The notes under the pieces: generated by a model
What the model was told of the DNA's origin: nothing
Databases searched by the model: none
The model's input: the letters and a program-made list of their open reading frames with translations, nothing else
Program-made: the position numbers and the translations under genes
Shown: piece after piece, positions 55,329-64,000 of the stretch
Position numbering within the stretch: the first letter of the stretch is position 1
How the letters are laid out: the number at the start of each line of letters is the position of its first letter
Assembly: GCF_006335125.1 (NCBI RefSeq)
Contig: NZ_VDMO01000003.1
Location: 124,001-188,000, forward strand
DNA length: 64,000 bases
Origin: Deinococcus radiopugnans ATCC 19172
GTDB lineage: Bacteria; Deinococcota; Deinococci; Deinococcales; Deinococcaceae
Direction of reading: 5' to 3'

Positions 55329-56978
55329 TTATGCCGTCCGCACCCCGCCCCGCGCCAAAAGCAGCGTTCCCGCACCCCACGCCCCGCCGATCAGCGCCAG
55401 CCCAAAGGCCAGCGGCGGCTCGCTGAGGCTGGCGGCCACGGCGCTGAGGCCCATCAGCGCCCCCACCGCGTCGGGCACCGGCAGGCGCAGGCGGCGGGCC
55501 AGGGCGCGGCCCAGGTCATACGCGCTGACGCTCAGGCCCACGGCCAGGATCACCACGGCCAGCGCGGCGGCCACCAGCGCCGGCCCCAGCAGCCCGGCCA
55601 GGGCCAGGGCCAGCGCCGGGCCACCCAACGCGGTCAGCGCCAGCACGCCCAGCGCCAGCGTCCGCATGGGGGCGTGGCGCTGGCGGCGGGCCAGCGTGGG
55701 GGCCAGCCCCGCCACGAACAGCAGCAGCAGCGCGCCCCCGGTCAGCGTGACGAAAATCTGCGGCCACGCCGCGCTGCCCAGCCACCCCAGCAGCGGCCTG
55801 AAGGCGGCGGCGGTGGCAATCCCGATGCCCTGCGGCGGGGCCGTTTCCAGTGCGTCCAGATCGCCGGGGGCGTGGCCCAGCAGGGCATTCACGCGCCCGC
55901 TGACCTGCGCTCCAGGCTCGCGGCGCACGTCGCCCAGCAGCGTGACCACCTCGCCCCGCACCCGCGCGCCCGCTTCCAGGCGAACATGCCCGCCCACCGC
56001 GATCACGTTGCCGTCCACCGGCCCGCTGACCACGATGTTCTGCCCGAAGCGCACGTCGCCGTGAACGGCCACGCCGTACAGTGCGGGCAGGGTCAGCACC
56101 GCGCTCAGGGCGAAGGCCCCGGCCCCGAAGCGCTGCATGGCCGGGCCGGGCCGCCAGCTGACCAGGGCGCTGGTCAGCAGCAGCAGCGCCAGCCCCACCC
56201 CGGCCAGCGGCGACACCTGGGCCAGCAGCGTCCGCAGCACTAGCGCCCCGGCGGCCAGGTTAGGCCACACGGTGGTCACGGCCAGCAGGGTCAGCCCGGC
56301 CATCAGCGCCACCACCAGCGCCAGCGGGGCCGGATTGTGCCGGGGCTTGAGCGGGGATAGGAAGCCGCTCGCCGCAGGCGAAACCGGTGGGAGGGCCGGG
56401 GGCGGTGTCGGCGCGATTCCCGCTTCTGGCCGCGTGATGCGGGTCACCACCGCTCCCGCCACCGAACGCGGCAGCGCGGGCACAGGCGTGACCACGCGCC
56501 CGGCCCAGGCCACGTCGGAGGCGACGGCGGCGGCCACGCTGGACGGAATGGGCGGTGGGGTCAGTTGCCGCGCCGTCCGGATGTCGCCCACCACACCCGC
56601 CGCGAGGCTGTGGGGCAGGGACGGAACAGGGTGCGATTGCAGCTGAATGGCAGCGGCAATCTCGGAAGTCACGGCCCCGGCCAGCGAGCGCGGCAGCTCT
56701 GGGCGGGCCGCATTCAGACGCACGCTCCAGGCCACCTCGGCGGCCACAGCCTGCGCGCAACTGCCGGGCAGACCGGGCGGCGGCAGGGCGCTGAGTTGGG
56801 CGGTGGTGGCCGCCAGCCGCCGCCGCCAGCGCAGCACCTCAGCCTGATCGGGCAACGAACGCAGCGCGTCCAGTTCGGCAGGCGTCAGCTCACCCTCGGC
56901 GTCGCGATGGAGCAGATCCAGCCAGTCGGGCAGGCCATGCTCTGGCTGCCTCTCCCGGTGGTGTCGTTCCATCCCCAT
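55329..56978 (-). CDS. Membrane protein: anti-sigma-like N-terminus, five ~25-aa repeats, bactofilin-like domain
   Basis: 549 residues. Residues 17-60 (WLDLLHRDAEGELTPAELDAL) resemble the start of anti-sigma factors but lack zinc Cys. About 70-185 are five degenerate repeats with the pattern LPxSLAxAVxxEIA. A cluster of membrane helices (about 213-290) precedes a polymer-forming bactofilin-like stretch (QNIVVSGPVDGNVIAVGG, 304-321), and more helices follow to the end. Role unknown; envelope scaffold or sigma regulator are options. No sigma gene is adjacent. Confidence 0.65.
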   Translation of the reverse strand: MGMERHHRERQPEHGLPDWLDLLHRDAEGELTPAELDALRSLPDQAEVLRWRRRLAATTAQLSALPPPGLPGSCAQAVAAEVAWSVRLNAARPELPRSLAGAVTSEIAAAIQLQSHPVPSLPHSLAAGVVGDIRTARQLTPPPIPSSVAAAVASDVAWAGRVVTPVPALPRSVAGAVVTRITRPEAGIAPTPPPALPPVSPAASGFLSPLKPRHNPAPLALVVALMAGLTLLAVTTVWPNLAAGALVLRTLLAQVSPLAGVGLALLLLTSALVSWRPGPAMQRFGAGAFALSAVLTLPALYGVAVHGDVRFGQNIVVSGPVDGNVIAVGGHVRLEAGARVRGEVVTLLGDVRREPGAQVSGRVNALLGHAPGDLDALETAPPQGIGIATAAAFRPLLGWLGSAAWPQIFVTLTGGALLLLFVAGLAPTLARRQRHAPMRTLALGVLALTALGGPALALALAGLLGPALVAAALAVVILAVGLSVSAYDLGRALARRLRLPVPDAVGALMGLSAVAASLSEPPLAFGLALIGGAWGAGTLLLARGGVRTA

Positions 56979-57073
56979 ACTGTTCCCCTACGATAGAGGA
57001 TTCCCAGAAGTTCCCGGCGGCTGTCTAGGGCAATCGCCGGGAAGAGTCGTCCCTCAAAAGACGGATCGCCCGT

Positions 57074-57583
57074 TCAGCCGTCTGCGCCGGAAGACTCCAA
57101 CCCGGTGGCGCGGTAGTCGCCGCTCTTGCCCCCGGTCTTGCTCAGCAGGCGCACCCCCGTGATCTCCAGCGCCTTGCTGGCGGCCTTGAGCATGTCGTAC
57201 ACGTTCAGGGCGGCGACGCTGGCGGCGGTCAGGGCTTCCATCTCCACCCCGGTGGGGGCGGTGGTGCGCACCGTGGCGGTGATGCGCACGCCCGCGGCTT
57301 CCAGCGTGACCTGCACGTCCGCGCCGGTCACCGGAATTGGGTGGCACAGCAGGATCAGGTCTGCCGTGCGCTTGCTGCCCGCCAGCCCGGCCAGCCGCGC
57401 CACCGTCAGCGGATCGCCCTTGGGGTTGGTCCCGGCCTCCAGCGCTGCGCGGGCCTCGGGCGGCAGGCGCACCCAGGCCTCGGCGGTGGCGGTGCGGGTG
57501 GTGGCGGCCTTGTCCGTGACGTCCACCATGCGCGGCAGGCCGTCCCGGAAGTGGGTGAGTTCGGGCGTGTCGGCCCCGCTCAT
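57074..57583 (-). CDS. moaC: Cyclic pyranopterin monophosphate synthase MoaC
   Basis: 169 residues. [20 protein letters not shown] starts the fold, [15 protein letters not shown] carries the catalytic His, and [20 protein letters not shown] and KTGGKSGDY complete the family. It makes the first stable pterin of molybdenum cofactor synthesis with MoaA, which is not adjacent. ATG 57583 overlaps the DUF177 stop by 4 bp. The molybdopterin-type protein at 39315-39974 could use the product. Confidence 0.95.
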   Translation of the reverse strand: MSGADTPELTHFRDGLPRMVDVTDKAATTRTATAEAWVRLPPEARAALEAGTNPKGDPLTVARLAGLAGSKRTADLILLCHPIPVTGADVQVTLEAAGVRITATVRTTAPTGVEMEALTAASVAALNVYDMLKAASKALEITGVRLLSKTGGKSGDYRATGLESSGADG

Positions 57584-58182
57584 TCTTCCGGCAGGTTCAG
57601 GTCCCGCAGGCCCGCGAAGGGGTTCTGCTTGGCGTGGCCGCTGCCGTGGGGCACGCCCAGATCGTCGTCGATTTCCTCTACCGGCACCGCCGCCATGTGT
57701 TCGCAGGGACCGTCGTTCAGGTCGTGGCCGCAGACCTGGCATAGCCCCTTGCATTCCGGGTCATGCAGCACGCTCAGGGGCGCGGCCATCAGGGTCATCT
57801 CGGCCAGGTAGCCGCTGAGGTCCAGGGTGGGATCGCCGAAAACCAGCACCTCCTCGCCGGTCTCGGCCTCCTCCAGATACGGCGCGTCGGCCGAGGGCTC
57901 GTAGCGCATCAGGGTACCCAGCGTCAGCGACAGCGGCACCTCCACGTCGCGCAGGCAGCGGGCGCAGTCCATCATGACGGTGGGTTCAAAGCTGCCTTGC
58001 AGGTACATCTCGTTGCCGCTCAGCGGGTTGACGCTGATCTCGTAGGGGGCGGGTTCGGGAAACGTCAGGGTCTGGGGCTGGCCGCCCTGCTCGTAGTTCA
58101 GCCGGTCAAGCTGGCCCTCGGCGTGCGCGTCCTCGGAGGACCGCATCAGAGAACCCAGGTGAATCAGGGGAGAATCGCTCAT
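57580..58182 (-). CDS. DUF177 (YceD-like) protein
   Basis: 200 residues. The four Cys CARC and CKGLCQVCG, with [17 protein letters not shown], are typical of the DUF177 zinc-binding fold. Relatives are usually co-transcribed with rpmF and help regulate 23S rRNA or lipid metabolism; rpmF is not adjacent here. It is followed by moaC with an ATGA overlap. TATCAT lies 6 nt upstream. Confidence 0.88.
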   Translation of the reverse strand: MSDSPLIHLGSLMRSSEDAHAEGQLDRLNYEQGGQPQTLTFPEPAPYEISVNPLSGNEMYLQGSFEPTVMMDCARCLRDVEVPLSLTLGTLMRYEPSADAPYLEEAETGEEVLVFGDPTLDLSGYLAEMTLMAAPLSVLHDPECKGLCQVCGHDLNDGPCEHMAAVPVEEIDDDLGVPHGSGHAKQNPFAGLRDLNLPEE

Positions 58183-58188
58183 CGCCCA

Positions 58189-58194
58189 ATGATA
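58189..58194 (-). promoter_or_regulatory. -10 element, DUF177 gene (leaderless type)
   Basis: TATCAT on the minus strand ends 6 nt before the ATG at 58182. Confidence 0.5.
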
Positions 58195-58251
58195 GGGCGC
58201 ATAGGGGCAGCCAACCGCGTTCCACGCACGGTAGGCGCTAGGCCAAGCGGC

Positions 58252-58827
58252 TTACGAAATGGCGGCGGCGAAGTTGTTTTCCGCCAGCCACGCCAGGACC
58301 TGCGCGGCGTTCTGGTCCGGCGGAAAGACGGGGTAAAAGACCTTCTGGATCACGCCGTCGTGGAGGATCAGCGTGACGCGCCGCAGCAGCGTCATCCCGT
58401 CCACCTGAAAGGTCGGGAGATTCAGCGCACGCGCCAACCCCCCTTCGGCGTCCGAGAGCAGCGGGAAAGGAAGGTGCAGCCGCCCCGCCGCCTCGGTCTG
58501 GTAGGCCGTGTCCTGCGTGCTGAGGCCAAAGACGCGCGCCCCAGCCGCTGCCAATTCCGCATGATGATCGCGGAAGGCGCAGGATTGCGGCGTGCAGCCT
58601 CGGGCGCCTGGAATCACGTCCCAGTCCGTGGGCAGGGGCTGGTCCGGCTGCCCTGTGCGCGGGTAGGCGTACAGCACGGTCAGGCCGGGCAGGCTGGAGA
58701 GATCGACAGACGGACCTGTCGTGGCGGGCAGAGCCAGAGCGGGCAGCCTCAGCCCCGGCAGATGGTCACAGGCCCCGTCATCGACAGGGGCCACCAGATC
58801 TTCGGGCAGCCGTTCGAGACGGCTCAC
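58252..58827 (-). CDS. Peroxiredoxin (AhpC/TSA-like)
   Basis: 191 residues from GTG 58827, overlapping the rmlA-type gene (GTGA). Thioredoxin-fold signatures are [32 protein letters not shown] and VFGLSTQD. The peroxidatic Cys is likely the second of GCTPQSC, which fits the TPxxC pattern of bacterial PrxQ/BCP-like enzymes. It reduces peroxides with thioredoxin. Coupling to a sugar nucleotidyltransferase is unusual. Confidence 0.82.
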   Translation of the reverse strand: MSRLERLPEDLVAPVDDGACDHLPGLRLPALALPATTGPSVDLSSLPGLTVLYAYPRTGQPDQPLPTDWDVIPGARGCTPQSCAFRDHHAELAAAGARVFGLSTQDTAYQTEAAGRLHLPFPLLSDAEGGLARALNLPTFQVDGMTLLRRVTLILHDGVIQKVFYPVFPPDQNAAQVLAWLAENNFAAAIS

Positions 58828-59885
58828 ACCAGTTCGATAATGCTGGCGTCCGAGATGATCATCTTGAGGGTACGCGGCATCTCGCGGCCCCCGCGCACCT
58901 GGGCCCGCACGCCGATCAGGCAGTCCTGCAGGCGGCGGTAGGTGTTCTCGATCACGGCCTCGGCGTCCACCACGCTGTGTTCGACTTCCGCGTTGCGGAT
59001 CACGCTGCCGTGCCCGATGCTGGTAAAGGGACCGATGTAGGCGTACTCGATCACCACGTTCTCGGCCAGCATCACCGGCCCCACGATCTGGCTGCCCGTG
59101 ACCCGCGCCGAGGCGGGGATGACCACCCGGCCGGAGATGCGCGACTTCTCGACCGTGCCCTGAATATCGGTTTCAAGGCCTTCCAGCAGCAGGCGGTTGG
59201 CGTCCAGCAGATCGTCTGGACGTCCGGTGTCCTTCCACCAGCCCTGGACCCGCTGGCCCAGCACCGGCTGGCCGCCGTCGATCAAGCCCTGAATGCCGTC
59301 GGTGATCTCGTACTCGCCGCGCGCCGAGGGCGACATGTGTTCCAGCACGTCGAAGATCTGCGGCGTGAAGCAGTACAGCCCGGCCACCGCCAGATTGCTG
59401 GGCGGCACCCTGGGCTTTTCCACCAGCCGGGTGATGCGGTCCCCGCCGTCCAGTTCGGCCACGCCGAAGGCGGTGGGGTCCTCGACCTCCACCAGGGCGA
59501 TCAGGGCCGCCGGTTTCTCCTGCATAAACCGCTCCACGAAGGGTTTGGCGCCGAACTCGAAGAGATTGTCTCCCAGGTAGACGCAGAACTCCGAGTCGCC
59601 CACCCACTCGCGGGCAGTCAGCACGGCGTGGCCCAGCCCCAGCTGCTCGTGCTGGTTGATCAGCGTGACGTTCGCTCCATCTATGGCCCCCACCGCATGC
59701 TGGATTTCCCCGCGCGTGATGTCGGAAACGACGATCCCGATGTCGTGAATGCCCGCCGCCATCAGGGTCTGGATGGCGTGCCAGATGATCGGCTGCCCGG
59801 CCACCCGCAGCACGGGTTTGGGGCGGGTAAACGTCAGGGGGCGCAGGCGGGTGCCCAGTCCGGCAGCGGGGATGATGGCCTTCAT
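58824..59885 (-). CDS. Long-type sugar-1-phosphate nucleotidyltransferase (RmlA/GlmU-like with beta-helix)
   Basis: 353 residues. NTP-transferase domain: [36 protein letters not shown] and [12 protein letters not shown]. The C-terminal 110 residues are a left-handed beta-helix of hexapeptides ([27 protein letters not shown]). Archaeal and Deinococcus-Thermus glucose-1-phosphate thymidylyltransferases have this form. It likely makes dTDP-glucose or a related sugar nucleotide. TAGACT lies 7 nt before the ATG. Confidence 0.9.
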   Translation of the reverse strand: MKAIIPAAGLGTRLRPLTFTRPKPVLRVAGQPIIWHAIQTLMAAGIHDIGIVVSDITRGEIQHAVGAIDGANVTLINQHEQLGLGHAVLTAREWVGDSEFCVYLGDNLFEFGAKPFVERFMQEKPAALIALVEVEDPTAFGVAELDGGDRITRLVEKPRVPPSNLAVAGLYCFTPQIFDVLEHMSPSARGEYEITDGIQGLIDGGQPVLGQRVQGWWKDTGRPDDLLDANRLLLEGLETDIQGTVEKSRISGRVVIPASARVTGSQIVGPVMLAENVVIEYAYIGPFTSIGHGSVIRNAEVEHSVVDAEAVIENTYRRLQDCLIGVRAQVRGGREMPRTLKMIISDASIIELV

Positions 59886-59892
59886 GTGGGGC

Positions 59893-59898
59893 AGTCTA
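59893..59898 (-). promoter_or_regulatory. -10 element, nucleotidyltransferase gene (leaderless type)
   Basis: TAGACT on the minus strand ends 7 nt before the ATG at 59885. Confidence 0.5.
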
Positions 59899-60086
59899 GG
59901 GGCTGGGCGCTGGTTTTCTCGCTGACCGTCCGTTGGGATTGCTCATGCGGAGGCTGAGCTGTCCTTAAGTCTTGAGGGGTGGTCCTGTCCCACTGCCGGG
60001 CCGGAACGGCGTTGGGCGCGGTGTGGAGGGTGGCTGGCCCTGCCCGCCCAGAAGCCGTGACGTGCCCGTCGGCGCGGGCGGCGCGG

Positions 60087-60092
60087 TAGAGT
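60087..60092 (+). promoter_or_regulatory. -10 element, manC (leaderless type)
   Basis: TAGAGT ends 6 nt before the ATG at 60099. No clear -35. Confidence 0.45.
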
Positions 60093-60098
60093 CCGGCC

Positions 60099-61235
60099 AT
60101 GCAGACCGCCCAGCCCAATCCAGACCTGACGTCCCCCGGAGCGGCCACGCCGTTCATTCCGGTGATTCTGGCGGGCGGCAGCGGCGAACGCTTCTGGCCG
60201 CTGTCGCGCCGCCACCGCCCCAAGCAGTTTCTGACCCTGGACGACTCGGGGCGCAGCCTGCTGCAGGCCACCAGTGACCGGCTGGTGACGCTGTGCGGCG
60301 AACCCGAGGACCTGATGGTGGTGACCGGCAACGATTACCGCTCGCAGGTGCTGGAGCAGCTGCCCGACATGCCGCTGGAAAACCTGCTGGTGGAACCCGC
60401 CGCCCGCGACACCGCCCCCGCCGTGCTGTACGCGGCGCTGCGGATCGCGCGCACCCAGCCGGGAGCGGTGATGGGCGTGTTTCCCGCCGACCACCGCGTC
60501 ACGGACCCGCAGACTTTCGGGCGGGTGGTGCGGCAGGCCATCGCGCTGGCTGCGAGCAGCGCCCGACTGGTGACCATCGGCATCACCCCGACCTTTCCGG
60601 CCACCGGCTACGGCTACATCCAGTGTGGCGAGACGATGGGCGAGGGGGAGGAATTCACCGCCCACACCGTCACCCGCTTTACCGAGAAGCCCGATTCCGA
60701 GACCGCCCAGGGCTTTCTGGACCACGGCGGCTACACCTGGAACAGCGGCATGTTCGTGTGGAAGGTCTCGGCCATTCTGGACGCCTTCCGCCAGCACCAG
60801 CCGGAGCTGTACGCGCAGCTCAGCGACGCGATGGACGCCGACGCCCAGGGTCTGACCCACCGCGCGCTGCGCGAGACCTTCCCCACGCTGCCCAAGATCA
60901 GCATCGACTACGCGATTCTGGAAAAGTCGGACGCCGTCAGCGTGATTCCCGCCGAATTCGGCTGGGACGACCTGGGCGACTGGAACGCGCTGGAGCGGCT
61001 GCTCAAGGGCGAGGGCGAGAACGTCGCGGTCGGCCGCCATGTGGGCCTGGACACCGGCGGCGCGATCCTGTACACCACCAACGGCGACGACCTGATCGCC
61101 ACGATTGGGCTGGACGACGTGGTGGTGGTCCGCGCCAACGAGGTCACGCTGGTGGTCCGCAAGGACCGCACCCAGGACATCAAACGCGTGGTGCAGCAGC
61201 TCAAGAACCACCCGGATCTGGAACGCTTCGCCTGA
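60099..61235 (+). CDS. manC: Mannose-1-phosphate guanylyltransferase
   Basis: 378 residues. [16 protein letters not shown] binds GTP, PKQFLTL follows, GVFPADHRV and [14 protein letters not shown] come later, and WNSGMFVWK is the usual substrate block. It lacks the C-terminal isomerase domain of bifunctional ManC, so it is the short type. It supplies GDP-mannose for glycan and GDP-deoxysugar synthesis and may feed the 1-4575 locus at a distance. Confidence 0.93.
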   Translation: MQTAQPNPDLTSPGAATPFIPVILAGGSGERFWPLSRRHRPKQFLTLDDSGRSLLQATSDRLVTLCGEPEDLMVVTGNDYRSQVLEQLPDMPLENLLVEPAARDTAPAVLYAALRIARTQPGAVMGVFPADHRVTDPQTFGRVVRQAIALAASSARLVTIGITPTFPATGYGYIQCGETMGEGEEFTAHTVTRFTEKPDSETAQGFLDHGGYTWNSGMFVWKVSAILDAFRQHQPELYAQLSDAMDADAQGLTHRALRETFPTLPKISIDYAILEKSDAVSVIPAEFGWDDLGDWNALERLLKGEGENVAVGRHVGLDTGGAILYTTNGDDLIATIGLDDVVVVRANEVTLVVRKDRTQDIKRVVQQLKNHPDLERFA

Positions 61236-61245
61236 GTGCGCCCGG

Positions 61246-62001
61246 CTAGCGCTGGGGCAGCTTCGCCGCAGTCAGCGTTCGCAGGAGCTGACCGCCCGGC
61301 GGCGTGAGTGCCAGGTCGCAGGCGTTCATGAACGCCAGATCGCTTAGGCTGTCGCCCAGGGCCAGGGTCAGCGCAGCCTGCGGGAAATGCTGCTCGCGCA
61401 GGTGGCGCACCGCCTCAGCCTTGCCCAGGTGCCGGGGCAGCACGCTGACATTGTTGGCGTTGGCGATGACGTGCAGATCGGCGTAACCTCGCGTCGCCAG
61501 ATGGGCCTCCAGCACCAGTTGTACCTGTTCCAGGCGGCCAGCGTCGGCGTCCGGGTGCTTGAGGACCGTCATGAAGGGAGTGTCGTGGGCGGTGTGGCGG
61601 CTCAGGCGGCAGCCCAGAGCGGCGGCCCGCTCGGAGACGGCGACGGTGCATTCTTCCAGGGCATCCTGCAAAGGATGTAGGGTCTCCAGCACACGGTCAC
61701 GCCACTCGGCATCGACCTGTCCATCTGGTCTCAGAATCGTCAGGCCGTGGTCCAGCACGCGCCAGGAGGTGAAAGGCAGGGTGACGCGCGCCATCGCCGC
61801 CGGGTCGCGGCCTGTGACCGGGATGACCGTGATGCCGCTGGCCTCGAAGTGGGCCAGCAGCGCCGCCTGCGCGGGCGTGCAGAAAGAATGCGGCTGCCCA
61901 TTGCGGCCCAGGGTGGCGGGGGTCAGGCCCTGCATCCCCGGCGGCAACTTGCGGAGGGTCTGGAACAGCGTGTCGTCCAGATCGGTGAAGGCAACGATCA
62001 C
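61246..62001 (-). CDS. HAD-superfamily hydrolase (Ter-associated type)
   Basis: 251 residues from GTG 62001, overlapping the PRTase stop (GTGA). HAD motifs are AFTDLDDTLFQT (Asp pair), VTGRDPAAMA (Ser/Thr replaced by TG, cap type as in sucrose-phosphatase), and LALGDSLSDLAFM. With the neighbouring PRTase and ATP-grasp it forms a trio that recurs in Ter stress operons, where it probably dephosphorylates a pathway intermediate. It converges with manC 10 bp away. Confidence 0.85.
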   Translation of the reverse strand: MIVAFTDLDDTLFQTLRKLPPGMQGLTPATLGRNGQPHSFCTPAQAALLAHFEASGITVIPVTGRDPAAMARVTLPFTSWRVLDHGLTILRPDGQVDAEWRDRVLETLHPLQDALEECTVAVSERAAALGCRLSRHTAHDTPFMTVLKHPDADAGRLEQVQLVLEAHLATRGYADLHVIANANNVSVLPRHLGKAEAVRHLREQHFPQAALTLALGDSLSDLAFMNACDLALTPPGGQLLRTLTAAKLPQR

Positions 62002-63119
62002 TGTGGGTCCAGAGGGCTGAGGCAGATCGCCTGCGCCTTGTCGCCCAGCAGCGCCATCAACGCTGGATCGGGCAGGCAACGCCCCTCATACGTGACCAGA
62101 ATGCGGGTGTAGAGGTCCGGGCCCACGTTGTACAGGTAGTTGGGGATGCCGTCGCCCACGTTGTCGGTGAAGCTGAATTTGCGGGCCATCGCCCGCCCCT
62201 CCAGCACCGGGCTGCGCGTGGTGGCCGAGAAGGCGCAGGCGGCCACCATCGGCTCCAGCTGACGGGCCAGCGCGAACGCCGGGAACTGATACTCGCCCGT
62301 GCCCAGCACCAGCACGCGGTCTTCGGGGGAGAGCTGGAGGTCAGGCCAGCTCAGGTCCACCGCCTGCCCGTAGCGTGGCCCCCGGGCAGGCAACAGCTCC
62401 GACTTGTCGGCCCCGTTTCCGGTGACGGCAGGCAACGTCGGCGGCTGCCAGTCGGGCGCGGGCGTGAAGCGGTAGCCTCCGCGCGTCAGGCTCACGAAGG
62501 TCACGGGCAGCTCCAGCGCGGCCTCCAGCGCGGCGCGGCGCGGGCACCAGTCGGTCAGGCTGACCAGCATCACGCGGCGCAGGTGCGGGTGCAGGCGGCG
62601 CCACTCGCGGGCCAGATTTTCCAGCGTGGTGCCGGTGGACAGTTCATCGTCCACCAGCACCAGATCAGTGGCGGCGCGGGCCGCCGGGCCGGGGTCATAC
62701 AGCAGGTGGGCCGGGGCGTGCGAGTGCGGCTCGTCGAAGCGCAGCAGCAGCGGGTGCCGGGTCTGGTAGCGCGTGGTGTGCTGAAAGGTGGCGGGCCGCT
62801 CCGGGTGCTGCTCGCGCCACGCGCGGCAGACCCCCTCGCCCAGCGCGGTGGCCGTTTCCGCCAGTCCGATGAAATGCGGAGCGGTCAGGGGAGGCAGCGC
62901 CGCCGCCAGTGCCGTGTAGGTCCGCGCCGCGACTGCCGGGGACACCGGAAGGTGCTTGCCCAGCACCCGGCTGACAAACAGAAACCCTCGCCGGGGATTT
63001 TGCCGCACCGCGTAGTCCAGCAGCGAGTCCAGCGGCGGATGTGGGGTTTCCAGCCACAGGTCCAGGGTTCCGCTGGGCAGGTCGACGGTGTGTTCGGTGA
63101 GGGCCGGGACGAGGGTCAA
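61998..63119 (-). CDS. Phosphoribosyltransferase-TRSP domain protein (Ter-associated)
   Basis: 373 residues from TTG 63119, overlapping the ATP-grasp stop (TTGA). An N-terminal PRTase-type fold holds the PRPP-binding loop VLVDDELSTGTTLENL. The C-terminal TRSP domain has the naming motif ATTRSPVLEGRAM, preceded by LVLGTGEYQFPAFALARQLE. Such proteins were described in Ter-dependent stress systems as part of a nucleoside-like metabolite pathway. Coupled to both neighbours by overlapping starts. Confidence 0.88.
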   Translation of the reverse strand: MTLVPALTEHTVDLPSGTLDLWLETPHPPLDSLLDYAVRQNPRRGFLFVSRVLGKHLPVSPAVAARTYTALAAALPPLTAPHFIGLAETATALGEGVCRAWREQHPERPATFQHTTRYQTRHPLLLRFDEPHSHAPAHLLYDPGPAARAATDLVLVDDELSTGTTLENLAREWRRLHPHLRRVMLVSLTDWCPRRAALEAALELPVTFVSLTRGGYRFTPAPDWQPPTLPAVTGNGADKSELLPARGPRYGQAVDLSWPDLQLSPEDRVLVLGTGEYQFPAFALARQLEPMVAACAFSATTRSPVLEGRAMARKFSFTDNVGDGIPNYLYNVGPDLYTRILVTYEGRCLPDPALMALLGDKAQAICLSPLDPQ

Positions 63120-64000
63120 ACCGCCGCCTCCTGTTCCCGAACGATGCGGGCCACCTTGTCCTCGGCGACGCGCAGGCCGGTCTGAACGGGGGGAAGGGCG
63201 GCGCGGTCCAGCACGCCCGTGGCGGCGTCCAGCAGCAGCAGCGGAAAATTGACCCCCGCCGCCAGGCTGTAGCGCAGGCCCCCGGAGGCGCGGGCGTTGA
63301 TTTCCAGCATGTTGGGGGTGCGGTTGCGCCCCTCCCGATCCGGCCCGTCCTTGGTCTGGAAGTTGAAGATGCCGCTGAGGCCGTAGTGGGCGCTGATCCG
63401 GCGGGCGGCCTCGACCAGATCGGGGCGGTCCTCGATCTGCTGGCCCTCCCCGCCCTTGCGCCTGACCACCGCGCGCAGCAACTCGCCCTGCCACGCCACG
63501 CAGTCCACGCTGCGCTCGGCCCCCTCCAGCGTGTGCATCAGCAGCATGGTGGGCAGCTCTCCTGCCGCGAACAGTTCCCGCGCCGCCGCGTGGCTCATCT
63601 GGTACAGCTCGCCCCCCAGGAAGGATTTCAGGTCCGGCGTGTCCATCAGCACCCGGAAGCCGCTGGCGTAGATGCCGCGCGCGGGCTTGACGCACAGGCG
63701 CACGCCCGGCTGTCGCAACGTCGCCGCCGCCTCATCGAAACTGGCGAGGCTGTCGAAGGTGGCCCAACGCGGAATCGGCAGGATGTCCGTGTCCCAGCCC
63801 CGCAGAAACTCGTCCTTGCGTTCCAGGTGACGCTGGACGGCCTCCGTGGTGGGCGTGATCAGGGTGACTCCCGCCTCCGCGAAGCGCCCCTGCCAGCCCG
63901 CCAGCCGCTCGCGCTCCTTGCCGGGAACCACCAGCCCAATGCCGTGCCGCACACAGGCGTCCAGCAGCCACGCCGCGTAGTCGTCGCCCAGCAGGCCGCG
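63116..64000 (-). CDS. ATP-grasp ligase (Ter-associated), 5' end outside window
   Basis: About 295 residues are visible. ATP-grasp features include LCVKPARGIYASGFRV, RSVDCVAWQGELLRAVVRRK and NMLEINARASGGL, the last with metal-binding Glu and Asn. The open frame continues past 64000 (GLLGDDYAAWLLDACVRHG), so the start is not in view. This enzyme would make an amide or peptide-like bond in the module's product. Ter-family genes such as terC/terD would be expected further along. Confidence 0.85.
   Translation of the reverse strand, partial: RGLLGDDYAAWLLDACVRHGIGLVVPGKERERLAGWQGRFAEAGVTLITPTTEAVQRHLERKDEFLRGWDTDILPIPRWATFDSLASFDEAAATLRQPGVRLCVKPARGIYASGFRVLMDTPDLKSFLGGELYQMSHAAARELFAAGELPTMLLMHTLEGAERSVDCVAWQGELLRAVVRRKGGEGQQIEDRPDLVEAARRISAHYGLSGIFNFQTKDGPDREGRNRTPNMLEINARASGGLRYSLAAGVNFPLLLLDAATGVLDRAALPPVQTGLRVAEDKVARIVREQEAAV

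Overview
The window is about 64 kb of very GC-rich bacterial DNA with dense, overlapping genes. It almost certainly comes from a Deinococcus. The clearest marker is ddrO (54840-55229), the repressor of the Deinococcus radiation/desiccation response; its Leu106-Arg107 pair, the bond cut by IrrE/PprI, is intact. A Deinococcus-type leaderless promoter layout recurs: a TANNNT hexamer sits 6-7 nt before the start codon of a dozen genes.

Layout. 1-9961 (+): a surface-polysaccharide locus with the end of a GT4-like glycosyltransferase, a multi-pass membrane protein, a LegB/GMD-like SDR, a sugar nucleotidyltransferase, a second SDR, two tandem lipoproteins resembling CE18 (Agd3-type) polysaccharide deacetylases, and a GH114-like alpha-1,4-galactosaminidase. 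9983-12441 (-): murD and ftsW. 12571-13948: a MITE-like repeat, a sulfocyanin-like cupredoxin and a JAMM peptidase. 13949-20862: ftsK, a four-domain fasciclin protein and a metallophosphoesterase. 21016-26285: an acyltransferase-3/SGNH protein with a leader ORF, trmFO, udk and a leucine-dehydrogenase-like protein lacking its catalytic lysine. 26649-28169: a degenerate E2-like protein. 28297-30296 (-): a small membrane/DinB-like operon and a DtxR-family regulator.

30412-35218 (+): an ECF sigma / anti-sigma / RseB-like set followed by a DUF1800-DUF1501-cytochrome c export module. 35449-37241: a LacI regulator, two TIR-bounded repeats and a FUN14 protein. 37394-39974: a second ECF sigma factor facing a histidine kinase interrupted by an amber codon and a molybdopterin-type protein. 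40226-44224: a LEA-like protein, a DUF4384 protein and the E1 alpha/beta subunits of a 2-oxoacid dehydrogenase. 44437-54201: carB, dinB (Pol IV), an APH-fold kinase, pgi, an NfeD-like protein and an M32 carboxypeptidase. 54256-56978: ddrO with a divergent small gene, and a membrane protein with anti-sigma-like and bactofilin-like parts. 57074-61235: moaC, DUF177, peroxiredoxin, a long-type sugar-1-phosphate nucleotidyltransferase and manC. 61246-64000 (-): a HAD / PRTase-TRSP / ATP-grasp trio typical of tellurium-resistance (Ter) stress systems, continuing off the window.

The most interesting system is the galactosaminogalactan/Pel-like enzyme set at 4652-9961. Next come the pseudo-E2, the Ter-associated biosynthetic trio and the repeat family whose hairpin is flipped between copies. 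No tRNA, rRNA, CRISPR array or intact insertion sequence was seen. All family calls come from reading motifs by eye; no database search was run.
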